Shown piece by piece: positions 27,663 through 36,483 of a stretch of DNA of 64,000 nt. The number at the start of each line of letters is the position of its first letter. Positions within the stretch are counted from its first letter, which is position 1. The notes beneath the pieces are model-generated. The model saw only the letters and a program-made list of their open reading frames with translations. It made no database searches and had not been told where the DNA came from. Both the position numbers and the translations under genes were made by a program. This DNA is from CAXBPY01 sp003455275 (lineage in GTDB: Bacteria > Bacteroidota > Bacteroidia > Chitinophagales > UBA10324): the NCBI GenBank assembly GCA_963977675.1, contig CAXBPY010000003.1, forward strand, positions 13,029 through 77,028. The letters run 5' to 3'.

Positions 27663-28118
27663 GTGAAACCTTTAGCTATAACTAACTCCATAACTATAAA
27701 ATCCTCAGCTGAAAAAGTGTGGGACTTATTGGTGAATCCTGAACAAACAAAAAAATATATGTTCGGTTGCGAAACTGTTTCTGGCTGGAAACCCGGAGAT
27801 GATTTATTGTGGAGAGGAGAGTGGGAAGGAAAAGAAATGATTTTCGTAAAAGGAAAAATCATTCGTATTGAATCAAACAGGTTTTTAGAATACACGGTTA
27901 TTGATCCGCTCAATCCGAACATTCCGGATCTACCGGAAAATTATCTGAATGTCACCTACAGTTTATCTGAGGAAGGAAAAGAAACAAAACTCACCGTAAC
28001 ACAGGGCGATTACAACAAAGTAGCAGAAGGAGAAAATCGTTACAAAGATTCTTACAACAATGGAGAAGGCTGGAATCCGATTCTCATTCAAATCAAAAAA
28101 CTCGCAGAAGAACAATAG
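27663..28118 (+). CDS. SRPBCC/AHSA1-family protein
   Basis: A 151-residue START-like domain. The start is GTG at 27663, 15 bases after the aldolase stop. The opening ITNSITIKSSAEKVWDLLVNPEQTKKYMFG and the middle WSGWKPGDDLLWRGEW-type strand pattern match Activator of Hsp90 ATPase 1-like proteins. Members bind hydrophobic ligands or assist folding. Nothing here indicates a specific ligand. Confidence 0.88.
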   Translation: MKPLAITNSITIKSSAEKVWDLLVNPEQTKKYMFGCETVSGWKPGDDLLWRGEWEGKEMIFVKGKIIRIESNRFLEYTVIDPLNPNIPDLPENYLNVTYSLSEEGKETKLTVTQGDYNKVAEGENRYKDSYNNGEGWNPILIQIKKLAEEQ

Positions 28119-28160
28119 AATGAATTCTACTTGTTCTGCTACTTTTACGCACGAACAACT

Positions 28161-29186
28161 ATGCTGATAAGAAGTAAAAGCCCGCTAAGAATCGGGCTCG
28201 CCGGCGGAGGAACTGATGTAAGTCCTTACTCTGATGAACACGGTGGTGTGATACTGAATGCAACAATCAATATGTATGCATATGCCACTATTGAACCCAC
28301 AGACGATGGAAAAATTATTCTGCACGCAATTGACAAGAACGAAAAAATTCAATTTGACTCACAAGCTCAATTACCAATTGATGGTCATCTTGATTTACTG
28401 AAAGGAATTTACAATCGAGTTGTTCGGGATTACACAAAGAAACCGCTGAGCTTTCGTTTGTCAACTTATGTTGATGCTCCAAGCGGCAGCGGATTGGGTT
28501 CTTCAAGTTCATTAGTGGTGGCAATACTTGCGGCATTTGCAGAGTGGCAAAACATACCACTCGGAGAATATGAGTTGGCGAAACTTGCTTTTGATATCGA
28601 ACGGAAAGACCTGGCCATGGCAGGTGGAAAACAGGATCAATACGCTGCAGCATTCGGCGGTTTCAATCTCATGGAATTTTATGCTGATGAAAAAGTGATT
28701 GTCAATCCACTTCGTATTAAGGAAGATTATCTGAATGAAATGCAATTCAGTTTGCTTTTGTATTACACCGGAACCAGCAGATTGAGTTCAAAGATTATTG
28801 AAATGCAGAGCAAGAATATTTTCCAGAAAAAAACTGAATCACTCGATGCCATGCATCAATTGAAATCACAAGCGGTGAAAATGAAGGAAGCAATTCTCAA
28901 AGGAGAACTCGACACAATCGGTGATGTACTGAATGAAGGATGGAAATCAAAAAAGCAAACTGCAGACGGAATCAGTAACACCATGATTGATGAGATATAT
29001 AACGCAGCGCTGAGTGAAGGAGCAAGTGGAGGAAAAATTTCAGGAGCAGGGGGCGGTGGATTTATGTTTTTCTGGTGCCCGCGATTTTCGAGATACAAGG
29101 TGATTGACCGTTTGCATCAGCTGGGCGGCGAGTTCAGGAGATTTCAGTTTACACAAAATGGTGCGATGACCTGGAAAGTCAAATAG
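28161..29186 (+). CDS. hddA: D-glycero-alpha-D-manno-heptose 7-phosphate kinase (GHMP)
   Basis: A 341-residue GHMP kinase. The start MLIRSKSPLRIGLAGGGTDVSPYSDEHGG is the classical HddA N-terminus. The ATP loop is PSGSGLGSSSSLVVAIL, and the third GHMP motif GASGGKISGAGGGGFMFF is near residue 295. It phosphorylates heptose-7-phosphate at C1 to the 1,7-bisphosphate. Together with the next three genes it forms a complete biosynthetic set in pathway order, with only short gaps. Confidence 0.9.
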   Translation: MLIRSKSPLRIGLAGGGTDVSPYSDEHGGVILNATINMYAYATIEPTDDGKIILHAIDKNEKIQFDSQAQLPIDGHLDLLKGIYNRVVRDYTKKPLSFRLSTYVDAPSGSGLGSSSSLVVAILAAFAEWQNIPLGEYELAKLAFDIERKDLAMAGGKQDQYAAAFGGFNLMEFYADEKVIVNPLRIKEDYLNEMQFSLLLYYTGTSRLSSKIIEMQSKNIFQKKTESLDAMHQLKSQAVKMKEAILKGELDTIGDVLNEGWKSKKQTADGISNTMIDEIYNAALSEGASGGKISGAGGGGFMFFWCPRFSRYKVIDRLHQLGGEFRRFQFTQNGAMTWKVK

Positions 29187-29230
29187 GATTTTAGAATTAT
29201 GATTTTGGATTTTAGATTTTAAATAAAAGA

Positions 29231-29818
29231 ATGAGTGCTGAAAAAATAAAATCAATAGTCAGTGCTTCAATTGAAGTGAAGCAAAAACTTCTTTCTGATA
29301 CAACACTTCAGAAAACAATTTCTGATGTTGTAGATGAATGGGTGAAGTGCCTGAATGCAAAAGGTAAAATTCTTTTCTGTGGAAACGGTGGAAGCGCTGC
29401 TGATGCCCAACACATAGCAGCCGAACTCAGCGGAAGATTTTATTTCGACCGCGAACCACTTCATGCCGAAGCATTACATGTAAATACATCTTATCTCACC
29501 GCCGTAGCGAACGATTATTCTTACGATGAAGTGTATTCGCGAATGGTGAAAGCACAAGGAAGACAAGGCGATATTCTGGTTGGAATTTCAACTTCCGGAA
29601 ATTCAAAGAATGTAATCCGCGCAATGGAAGAAGCTAAGAAACGCGGAATGATTGTAATTGCTATGACCGGAGAACAAGGAGGAAAGATGCGCGACTGTTG
29701 TGATTATCTGATTAATGTTCCATCATCAGACACTCCCCGGATTCAGGAATCGCACATCATGGTGGGACATATTCTCTGCGAACTGTCAGAAGAAAAAATA
29801 TTTTCGAAAAATGCTTAA
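29231..29818 (+). CDS. gmhA: Sedoheptulose-7-phosphate isomerase
   Basis: A 195-residue SIS-domain enzyme. It carries FCGNGGSAADAQHIAAELSGRFYFDREPLHAEAL and later GISTSGNSKNVIRAMEEAKK, both typical of GmhA. The conserved C-terminal histidine (RIQESHIMVGHILCE) is present. It converts sedoheptulose-7-phosphate to D-glycero-D-manno-heptose-7-phosphate, the first step of the pathway. Its 3' end overlaps the start of the nucleotidyltransferase gene by 8 bases. Confidence 0.94.
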   Translation: MSAEKIKSIVSASIEVKQKLLSDTTLQKTISDVVDEWVKCLNAKGKILFCGNGGSAADAQHIAAELSGRFYFDREPLHAEALHVNTSYLTAVANDYSYDEVYSRMVKAQGRQGDILVGISTSGNSKNVIRAMEEAKKRGMIVIAMTGEQGGKMRDCCDYLINVPSSDTPRIQESHIMVGHILCELSEEKIFSKNA

Positions 29819-30509
29819 GACTGCTATTGTTTTAGCAGGAGGTTTCGGAACCCGTTTGCAATCGGTTGTGAAAGATTTGCCTAAACCAATGGCGCCTGTT
29901 GCTGGCTACCCGTTTCTGAAATATGTATTGGACTTTTGTTCAAAGCAGGGATTGGAAAATATTATTCTATCAGTTGGTTACAAACACGAAGACATAAATA
30001 TTTATTTCAAACAGAGTTTTCAAAACTTGAAACTCAATTATTGTATTGAGCAGAATGCTCTTGGAACCGGTGGCGCCATCAGAGAGTCTTTGAAAAAAAC
30101 CAATGATGAAAATGTTGTAGTCCTGAATGGCGACACACTGTTTACAATAAACCTTCAGCATTTTGCTAATCTTCATCGTTCATCAAATTCTGATCTAAGC
30201 ATTGCATTAAAACCAATGGTCAACTTCGATCGATATGGAATAGTATCTACCAATTCCTCCAACCAAATTACAGGGTTTGAAGAAAAATCTTTTAGATGGA
30301 ACGGAAATATTAACGGCGGTGTTTACATTCTCAATCAATCAGTTTCAAAATATTTTCCGGAATCAGAAAATTTTTCATTTGAAAAAAACTTCATGGAACA
30401 AAAATTCGATTTGCTAAAAATGAGCGGGTTTGTCTTTGACGACTACTTTATTGATATCGGAGTTCCTGAAGATTATGAAAGAGCACAATATGAATTGGCA
30501 GGGTTTTGA
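29811..30509 (+). CDS. hddC: D-glycero-alpha-D-manno-heptose 1-phosphate nucleotidyltransferase
   Basis: A 232-residue nucleotidyltransferase. It starts MLKTAIVLAGGFGTRLQSVVKDLPKPMAPVAG with signature GGxGTRL (10-16). The Mg2+ Asp is in VVLNGDTLF, and FIDIGVPEDYERAQYEL closes the fold. Upstream reading would extend into gmhA and does not match the family. It most likely makes GDP-heptose, as HddC does; ADP- or CDP-linkage cannot be excluded by sequence. It overlaps gmhB by 20 bases. Confidence 0.88.
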   Translation: MLKTAIVLAGGFGTRLQSVVKDLPKPMAPVAGYPFLKYVLDFCSKQGLENIILSVGYKHEDINIYFKQSFQNLKLNYCIEQNALGTGGAIRESLKKTNDENVVVLNGDTLFTINLQHFANLHRSSNSDLSIALKPMVNFDRYGIVSTNSSNQITGFEEKSFRWNGNINGGVYILNQSVSKYFPESENFSFEKNFMEQKFDLLKMSGFVFDDYFIDIGVPEDYERAQYELAGF

Positions 30510-31035
30510 AATTGATAAGTCTTGGACATTGTTTTTGGATCGCGATGGAGTGATTAATAAAAATATTGAAGGTGGTTATGTACTTTCAAAAAACATGTAT
30601 CAGTGGCTTAATGGCAGCCGGGAAGCCATTTCTAAACTCACAAAAATTTTTGGAAGAATAATAATTGTCACTAACCAGCAGGGAATTGGAAAAGGATTAA
30701 TGAGTGAGCAGGATTTAATTGACATTCACACCTACATGACTACTGAAATAGAAATGCAAGGCGGACGCATAGATGCTATCTATCACAGCCCGCATTTGAA
30801 TTCACAGAATCATGAGTGGAGAAAACCCGGCACAGGTATGCTGTTGAAAGCACAGGAAGATTTTCCGGAAATCAATTTTAATAAATCAATCATGATTGGC
30901 GATTCGGTTCGCGATATGGAAATGGCGCATAGAGTTCGCATGAAAAAAGTTTGGATCGGCGAACAACCACCGACACAGTTTGAAGTTGATGCTTCACACT
31001 CTTCTCTAATTAATTTCTCAAATTCTATCTCCTGA
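30490..31035 (+). CDS. gmhB: D-glycero-manno-heptose 1,7-bisphosphate 7-phosphatase (HAD-IIIA)
   Basis: A 181-residue HAD phosphatase. Motif I is LFLDRDGVIN with Asp17 and Asp19, motif II IIIVTNQQGIGKG, and motif IV MIGDSVRDMEMA. The subfamily region that holds Zn in typical GmhB (CxHxn) is reduced: IYHSPHLNSQNHEWRKPGTGML keeps the His but not the full cysteine set. It removes the 7-phosphate from heptose-1,7-bisphosphate, between HddA and HddC. The start could also be an ATG 15 bases upstream. Confidence 0.88.
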   Translation: MNWQGFEIDKSWTLFLDRDGVINKNIEGGYVLSKNMYQWLNGSREAISKLTKIFGRIIIVTNQQGIGKGLMSEQDLIDIHTYMTTEIEMQGGRIDAIYHSPHLNSQNHEWRKPGTGMLLKAQEDFPEINFNKSIMIGDSVRDMEMAHRVRMKKVWIGEQPPTQFEVDASHSSLINFSNSIS

Positions 31036-31063
31036 TTTTTTTTTAAAATCAATCGGTATATAA

Positions 31064-32479
31064 ATGAAAGCCTACCTTGAAAAACTTATTCATGTTGTAG
31101 ATGATCAGCACCTTGCTAAGCTGAAGTCAATGAAAATGAAGACTTCAAAGCTTCGTAAACTGCTCGATTGCCTGATATCTGCAAGAGACACAGGAGGGAA
31201 AACCCGCAAAGAATTACTTGAGTACCTGGAGGTAGATGACCGCTTGCTTCGTAAAATGAAATCAGTTTTGCTTCGCCGCTGTTATGAAGAGTTGGTTCCC
31301 GGCGAAGGTTTGCCATTGCTTGATTTGCTAAGCCGATATCGACTGCAGGAAAATTTTGAGCGGCAGCTTTTGATAGAAGAAAAAAAGATTCGCCGGAAGT
31401 CAAATGAAAAAATGAAACAAGAGTTTTATGGAATGGCTCTGACTTTCATGGTGCGAATGCCGTTCAGTTCTGCAAATCTTGATGGTCTCGAAAAGATTTC
31501 GCTCCAAATTTTAAAGTATGCTAAAGGTGACGAGAAAGAACTTTTGTCGCTAAAAAATTTAGCGATGATATTGACGGTAAGAATGATTCGTGAATTTTTT
31601 AATCGTGATAAAAAGGCAACTGCGAATGATGATTTTAAAAAAACAATTGATCAGATTTCATTAGGAGCAAAAGTTCATAACGATCGGGCATTGGAGGTAT
31701 TTGAACATTTTATACGCGCAGTGCATTCTTACATGGTAAAGCTTGATTACTATGAAGCGGAAAAACTTTTTTCATCCCTTTACAAAGACAAAGAACGGCT
31801 CAAACTTTTGCCTGTAGATTTCGCTAACAGCGTTTGTGGAATGGCCGCCTCTTCTCTATATTTTACTAACCGATTCGAAGAGTCAGTCAATATATTTGAG
31901 GATAATATCCGGGATAAAAATGTTTTTTTCTTAAATCATCCGCACCTGTTGATGCGGCTGACTGAAGTTTATATGATTACAGGAAGAATGGATGATGCAT
32001 ATGAGATTCTTTCAAAACATTTGAAACGCTTTCTGGATACCGGTGAACCAGATGCAGTTCAAATTGCAGCAATCGTCTACACTAAGTATTATCTGCTTCT
32101 TGGCGATTCGCAAAGTGCATTTGATTATTTACAAATAGTCCGAAATAATTTAAATAAAAAGTTTTTTTTAATACATGACCTGGATACCCGCATGTTGGAG
32201 ATAATCTATTTTATCCTTAATGGAGATTTGAAGTTTGCAAAATCAATCATCGTTCGCGCTTTAAAATTTGTTCGGGAGAAAAAGAAAAGTAAGGAAGTTC
32301 CTAAATATGCTGAGGGATTTGAGTTATTGCACAATTTGGTAATTGCAGAAATGAAGGGAAGACCACTTAACCATTTTGTTCAGGAAGCGAATAATATTTT
32401 CAGCGGATCTGATACCATATTCGGAATCCTAATTAGTCGCTATTGCAATAATGAATTGATTAATCAACAGGCATCATGA
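31064..32479 (+). CDS. Large helical-repeat protein of unknown function
   Basis: A 471-residue, highly charged cytoplasmic protein without signal peptide or membrane helix. Residues about 1-110 are basic (KLKSMKMKTSKLRKLLDCLIS, then ELLEYLEVDDRLLRKMKSVLLRR). Residues about 200-460 have the spacing of TPR/SEL-like helical pairs, for example FANSVCGMAASSLYFTNRFEESVNIFEDNI and LLMRLTEVYMITGRMDDAYEILSKHL. It resembles large uncharacterised Bacteroidota helical proteins, and I can name no family. It follows gmhB by 28 bases and its stop overlaps the DinB start (ATGA), so it is in the same transcription unit. Confidence 0.75.
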   Translation: MKAYLEKLIHVVDDQHLAKLKSMKMKTSKLRKLLDCLISARDTGGKTRKELLEYLEVDDRLLRKMKSVLLRRCYEELVPGEGLPLLDLLSRYRLQENFERQLLIEEKKIRRKSNEKMKQEFYGMALTFMVRMPFSSANLDGLEKISLQILKYAKGDEKELLSLKNLAMILTVRMIREFFNRDKKATANDDFKKTIDQISLGAKVHNDRALEVFEHFIRAVHSYMVKLDYYEAEKLFSSLYKDKERLKLLPVDFANSVCGMAASSLYFTNRFEESVNIFEDNIRDKNVFFLNHPHLLMRLTEVYMITGRMDDAYEILSKHLKRFLDTGEPDAVQIAAIVYTKYYLLLGDSQSAFDYLQIVRNNLNKKFFLIHDLDTRMLEIIYFILNGDLKFAKSIIVRALKFVREKKKSKEVPKYAEGFELLHNLVIAEMKGRPLNHFVQEANNIFSGSDTIFGILISRYCNNELINQQAS

Positions 32480-32997
32480 TTTTTTCACTTGAAAAATCTT
32501 TTGAAATACTTGAACGGACACCTCGGGTATTACAAACACTTCTACATGACATTTCAGATGAATGGACGCTAAACAATGAAGGCCCCGATACTTTTTCTGC
32601 CTACGATGTAACCGGCCACCTGCTTCACGGAGAGCGGACTGATTGGATGGCCAGGACAATGATTATAATTAATGAAGGAACCACCAGAACATTTGATACC
32701 TATGACCGGTTTGCTATGTATGAGGAGAGCAAAGGAAAATCATTACAACAATTATTAAATGAATTTGCCGAAGCCCGGGCAGAAAATATTGCACTGCTGA
32801 AATCTCTTGATATTACAGAAGGCATGCTCAACAAAAAAGGTATTCATCCAAAATTCGGAGAAGTAACCCTGAGGCAATTACTTTCAACCTATGTTATTCA
32901 CGATCTCACACATTTAGCACAGATTGCAAGAGTTATGGCAAAGCAATACAAGGGTGAAATGGGGCCATGGTTAGAGTATTTCCGTCAGATGCAATAA
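32476..32997 (+). CDS. DinB family protein
   Basis: A 173-residue four-helix DinB fold. The three metal histidines appear present: one in GHLLHGERTDWMART (about residue 50) and two in YVIHDLTHLAQIARVM (about 140-144). DinB proteins act as thiol transferases or metal-dependent hydrolases; the target is unknown. The ATG overlaps the stop of the preceding helical-repeat gene by 4 bases, implying joint expression. Confidence 0.88.
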   Translation: MIFSLEKSFEILERTPRVLQTLLHDISDEWTLNNEGPDTFSAYDVTGHLLHGERTDWMARTMIIINEGTTRTFDTYDRFAMYEESKGKSLQQLLNEFAEARAENIALLKSLDITEGMLNKKGIHPKFGEVTLRQLLSTYVIHDLTHLAQIARVMAKQYKGEMGPWLEYFRQMQ

Positions 32998-33032
32998 CTG
33001 CATTGTCTTTCAGACTTCTTCATTCTAAATTA

Positions 33033-34016
33033 TTAATGCAAAAGCTTTGTTTGATAAAACTGATTATTGCTATCAAGCAGCCGAACGATGTATAGACCTT
33101 CTGAATAATCTTTTAAGTCAATTAACACATTTTCAGAGTTGCACTTAAAATCAGAAATCATTCTGCCTTGCACATCATAAATCTGAACTGATTTAATATT
33201 TCCTCCATTACGAAGCTGAAGATTGTATTCATTGTTATTCAAATCTGCAATAAAAAAATCTTCACTCAGGTTATTGATGTTATAAATAGCCGACGGAGTT
33301 ATGTTGCCATAGTTTACTGTTTTAAAACTGTATGGACTGCCTCCCACATCTCCCACAGTATAATTGATTTGCGCAATGGCATTGTTGTAAGATGGAGAAT
33401 ACCATGAATAGGAAGTAACGGTTGAATGTGATGTAGAGAAACTTGTAACATCTGTAGTCTGCTGAACAAATTTTACACGAAGCACATTTGTAAAAGTTCC
33501 CATTGGAGTTATCACTGTTCCGTAGGCATCTCCGTCTAACTGTGTGGTTCCTGTTCTGGTATTATAAATAGTTCCGCCTCCGTAAACATAGTGGCCTGCA
33601 TTGTTATCACTTGAAGAAGAATTGTAGGTTAATGGAAATGAAAAGAAAGTAGAAGGATCGCTGTATATTATTACATAAGCTGTTGTGCCCAGCCCTAATA
33701 ACTCAAGAACTGAATTGGTTGAATTAAAATAAGAAGTTGAACCGGGTGTAGTGGCTGCAAGGTTTGAACCTGAAATAGAATCAATGTAGCTGGTGGTTGA
33801 AGGGTTAACATAAACAGAAGAATAATTTCCTGTATTGGTAAAAGATGAGAAATCCCAGGTTTGATTGGCTCCGGAAGGGCCTTCAGTAAAATTGGTATCT
33901 GATTGAAATGTTTGAACAGTATTACCAATCGAGGGAACAATTGTGTGTGTTAGTGTGGGTTGTGCAAAAAGGGTGGCGGAGAATAATACAAGTGCAATTG
34001 AGAAAATTTTTTTCAT
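33033..34016 (-). CDS. Secreted T9SS-sorted protein of unknown function
   Basis: A 327-residue protein with signal peptide (IFSIALVLFSATLFAQ) and a Ser/Thr/Tyr/Asn-rich beta region (about 20-245). The T9SS type A sorting domain spans about 255-327 (LQLRNGGNIKSVQIYDVQGRMI ... GLYIVRLLDSNNQFYQTKLLH). The central region resembles the 'GGxxF....V....TYGT..TPMG.F.NVLRVK' type of Bacteroidota exoproteins; no catalytic motif is visible. It is convergent with the DinB gene and has a TAnnTTTG element 20 bases upstream. Confidence 0.85.
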   Translation of the reverse strand: MKKIFSIALVLFSATLFAQPTLTHTIVPSIGNTVQTFQSDTNFTEGPSGANQTWDFSSFTNTGNYSSVYVNPSTTSYIDSISGSNLAATTPGSTSYFNSTNSVLELLGLGTTAYVIIYSDPSTFFSFPLTYNSSSSDNNAGHYVYGGGTIYNTRTGTTQLDGDAYGTVITPMGTFTNVLRVKFVQQTTDVTSFSTSHSTVTSYSWYSPSYNNAIAQINYTVGDVGGSPYSFKTVNYGNITPSAIYNINNLSEDFFIADLNNNEYNLQLRNGGNIKSVQIYDVQGRMISDFKCNSENVLIDLKDYSEGLYIVRLLDSNNQFYQTKLLH

Positions 34017-34035
34017 GGTGAATTTTTTAATAAAC

Positions 34036-34043
34036 CAAATTTA
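34036..34043 (-). promoter_or_regulatory. Bacteroidota -7 element (TAAATTTG)
   Basis: A minus-strand octamer matching TAnnTTTG lies 20 bases upstream of the T9SS gene start at 34016. No clear -33 element was seen. Confidence 0.4.
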
Positions 34044-34297
34044 AGAACAATTGATATTGAAAGTGAGAAGAAGATCAGTTTGATTTTATTCCTTTTTTTT
34101 ACTTAACAAAAATGAACGCTTTGAGATAAAAGCGGAATTAAATAAATCAATCATCATTAAATATTTAAAGCACTAAACTTTTATAGTAGCCCGATAAAAA
34201 CCAAATGAAAATAATTTATTAATGAAAAAGATTGCAGATGCTTTTTGTTAATTGATCACTGGATTGATATTTGTTGACTAAGTAGAAAAAAAATTTT

Positions 34298-34696
34298 GTG
34301 TTAAAAAAAATTTCAGTTGCCTGTCTTCTTTTAATTTCAGTTTTTATTTTCTCATGCAAGAAAGCAGGAGTGGGAGGAAAAGCAACATTGGTGGTTTTTA
34401 TGAAACACCACGATAAAATTATTCCCAATCATATTGGTTATCCGGATACTGTATTTATAAAGTTTAATACGAAAGAACTTCCCGGCACCTCGCCATCTGA
34501 CTTCGATACATTTTTTATTGGTGAAGTTGGCGAAGACCATATTCACTGCGAAGAACTAAAACCCGGCAATTATTATTTATACGGTGTCGGTTTAGATACC
34601 ACAATTTCACAACGGGTGAAAGGTGGAATGCCATTTACTATCAGGTCAAAAGATAAGGACAGCGAACAGGATATTAATCTCGCTGTAACCGAATAA
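34298..34696 (+). CDS. Small lipoprotein of unknown function
   Basis: A 132-residue lipoprotein starting at GTG 34298. The lipobox is VFIFSCKKAG (Cys17). The mature part (GGKATLVVFMKHHDKIIPNHIGYPDTVFIKF) reads as a beta-sandwich, and LKPGNYYLYGVGLD is the common carboxypeptidase-regulatory-like turn motif. Function unknown. It is preceded by 281 bases with no other feature. Confidence 0.68.
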   Translation: MLKKISVACLLLISVFIFSCKKAGVGGKATLVVFMKHHDKIIPNHIGYPDTVFIKFNTKELPGTSPSDFDTFFIGEVGEDHIHCEELKPGNYYLYGVGLDTTISQRVKGGMPFTIRSKDKDSEQDINLAVTE

Positions 34697-34795
34697 GCTT
34701 TACCTGAGTTATTGCTTTTTCCTTTCACATAAAAATAATTTCATATCTACTAAAATATTTAATGACTTGATTTGTAACAATCGAAATCGGCGCAA

Positions 34796-35398
34796 GTGAA
34801 TTATCATAAACATTTATCGAAAGACCTAAAACTCCGCGAAGCCATTAAGCATGTCGGCGATTTGAAATTGGAAAAGCGCGAGCATGTTTGTTTTCTATTG
34901 TGCTGCTCCATCATGTCGCAGCAGCTTTCAACCAAGGTGGCTGATGTGATTAAGAAAAGATTTCTCGAATTGTATGGAGGAAAAATTCCTTCATCAAAAA
35001 AAATTGTGGACACACCGTTTGAAAAGCTGCGCGCCATCGGGCTTTCAAATGCAAAAGTGAACTACATACAAAATGTTGCGCGCTTCGATTTGGAAAATGG
35101 AATTGAATACAACACGCTCGACAAAATGAGTAACGATGAAATTATTGAATACTTGGTTCAGATAAAAGGAGTGGGGCGTTGGACAGTGGAGATGCTTCTG
35201 ATGTTTACACTCGGGCGCGAAGATGTTTTTGCTGTAGATGATCTGGGAATTCAGCAGGCAATGATCCGGCTTTACAAACTTCGAACAACCGACAAGAAAA
35301 AACTGCTGGCGCGAATGAAAAAAATTTCTGAGTCGTGGAGTCCTTATCGCACTTACGCCTGCATGTATTTGTGGCGATGGAAGGATGCAGTGAAATAA
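34796..35398 (+). CDS. DNA-3-methyladenine glycosylase (AlkA-type HhH-GPD)
   Basis: A 200-residue base-excision glycosylase. The helix-hairpin-helix is VQIKGVGRWTVEMLLMF (121-137), followed by the catalytic Asp pair in FAVDDLGIQQ (Asp148-Asp149). The N-terminal segment SIMSQQLSTKVADVI is the usual 'QQ(L/I)S' motif. It removes alkylated purines. No methyltransferase domain is fused to it. Start is GTG 34796; no ATG lies closer. Confidence 0.92.
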   Translation: MNYHKHLSKDLKLREAIKHVGDLKLEKREHVCFLLCCSIMSQQLSTKVADVIKKRFLELYGGKIPSSKKIVDTPFEKLRAIGLSNAKVNYIQNVARFDLENGIEYNTLDKMSNDEIIEYLVQIKGVGRWTVEMLLMFTLGREDVFAVDDLGIQQAMIRLYKLRTTDKKKLLARMKKISESWSPYRTYACMYLWRWKDAVK

Positions 35399-35432
35399 GC
35401 AGAAACAGATTTAAAAATTAAAACAACAAATT

Positions 35433-35966
35433 GTGCGACTGAATCTTTTGCTTTTGTTTTTGGCTTTTACAATAAATTCTTATGCTCAATCTTTTGCAGA
35501 AGACAGTTTAAAAAATCGCAAGTCAGTAACCGAGCAAGCAAGGGAAATGGCAGCGGCTTTTCTCAACCATGATTACAAAACTTTTATTGACTACACACAT
35601 CCGCGAATCATTGAATTGATCGGAAATGTAGATGATATGATTTCAAAACTGCAGTCAGACTCAGCTTTCACCAATAGTATTCTTAGCGTCAGTTTTGGCA
35701 AGCCATCAAACATTATTGCAAATGGAGATTTGTTTCAATGCACCTTGCCAGAAACCACTGAAATTCTTGTAGACAAGGGCAGGCTTGTGAATGAGTCAAC
35801 CTTAGTTGCCATTTCTTATGACGGAGGAATTCATTGGTATTTTATAGAAGCCGCAGGAAAAACTTTGTCAGAACTTCGAAACTTTATTCCGGAAATTAGC
35901 GATCAGTTAGTGATTCCTACCCAGCATAAACCGGTATTATATAAAAAGAGAAGAAACAAAAATTAA
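35433..35966 (+). CDS. Periplasmic protein of unknown function
   Basis: A 177-residue protein starting at GTG 35433 with signal peptide (LLLLFLAFTINSYAQ). The mature part, AREMAAAFLNHDYKTFIDYTHPRIIELIG, resembles the helix-rich opening of SnoaL/DUF4440-like folds with a later beta sheet (VAISYDGGIHWYFIEA). No catalytic residue set can be assigned. It is followed after 4 bases by a membrane-protein gene, so the two likely form an operon. Confidence 0.6.
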   Translation: MRLNLLLLFLAFTINSYAQSFAEDSLKNRKSVTEQAREMAAAFLNHDYKTFIDYTHPRIIELIGNVDDMISKLQSDSAFTNSILSVSFGKPSNIIANGDLFQCTLPETTEILVDKGRLVNESTLVAISYDGGIHWYFIEAAGKTLSELRNFIPEISDQLVIPTQHKPVLYKKRRNKN

Positions 35967-35970
35967 TAAG

Positions 35971-36477
35971 TTGAAACTAAAAATTTTCTTAAAATGGTTT
36001 TTGCTTAGTTCTGTATTGTTATTCATTTCGGTACTGGTGAATTTGATTCGTAATGGGAGATTTTATTATGAGCGACTCTATATTATTTTAATAGGAGCTT
36101 TCTTACTTGCGATATTTTTTTATTTAATCGAAGTAAAATTGATTCCTTACCGGACGAAAAAAATATTACAAAAACTGATAAAGGAAACGAATGGAATTCT
36201 GCTCACTGAAAATTTTGTTTGTTTTGAAATCTCGAAAAGAAAAATTTATGTTAAGCTAATGATTGAAATAAGTGTATTGGCTCATGCATATTATTCTGAA
36301 AAAATTATTGTCTGTGTTGAACGGAAGAAAAATGAAACGCTTCTGAATGAAAATCTTGAAAGGAATTTCAAAAAACGGATGCTGGATGATATCGAACTCT
36401 TCGAGATATTGACTCTAAGATCAAATCAAATTAAAAAGTTAAAACGGAAGATTGAAGAAAAGCTTCTGACGATATAA
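35971..36477 (+). CDS. Two-helix membrane protein of unknown function
   Basis: A 168-residue protein starting at TTG 35971, 4 bases past the preceding gene's stop. Two hydrophobic helices (WFLLSSVLLFISVLVNLI and LYIILIGAFLLAIFFYLI) are followed by a basic cytoplasmic tail ending KRKIEEKLL. It belongs to no family I recognise. Its stop is 6 bases from the convergent hldD gene. Confidence 0.6.
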   Translation: MKLKIFLKWFLLSSVLLFISVLVNLIRNGRFYYERLYIILIGAFLLAIFFYLIEVKLIPYRTKKILQKLIKETNGILLTENFVCFEISKRKIYVKLMIEISVLAHAYYSEKIIVCVERKKNETLLNENLERNFKKRMLDDIELFEILTLRSNQIKKLKRKIEEKLLTI

Positions 36478-36483
36478 TTTCTC

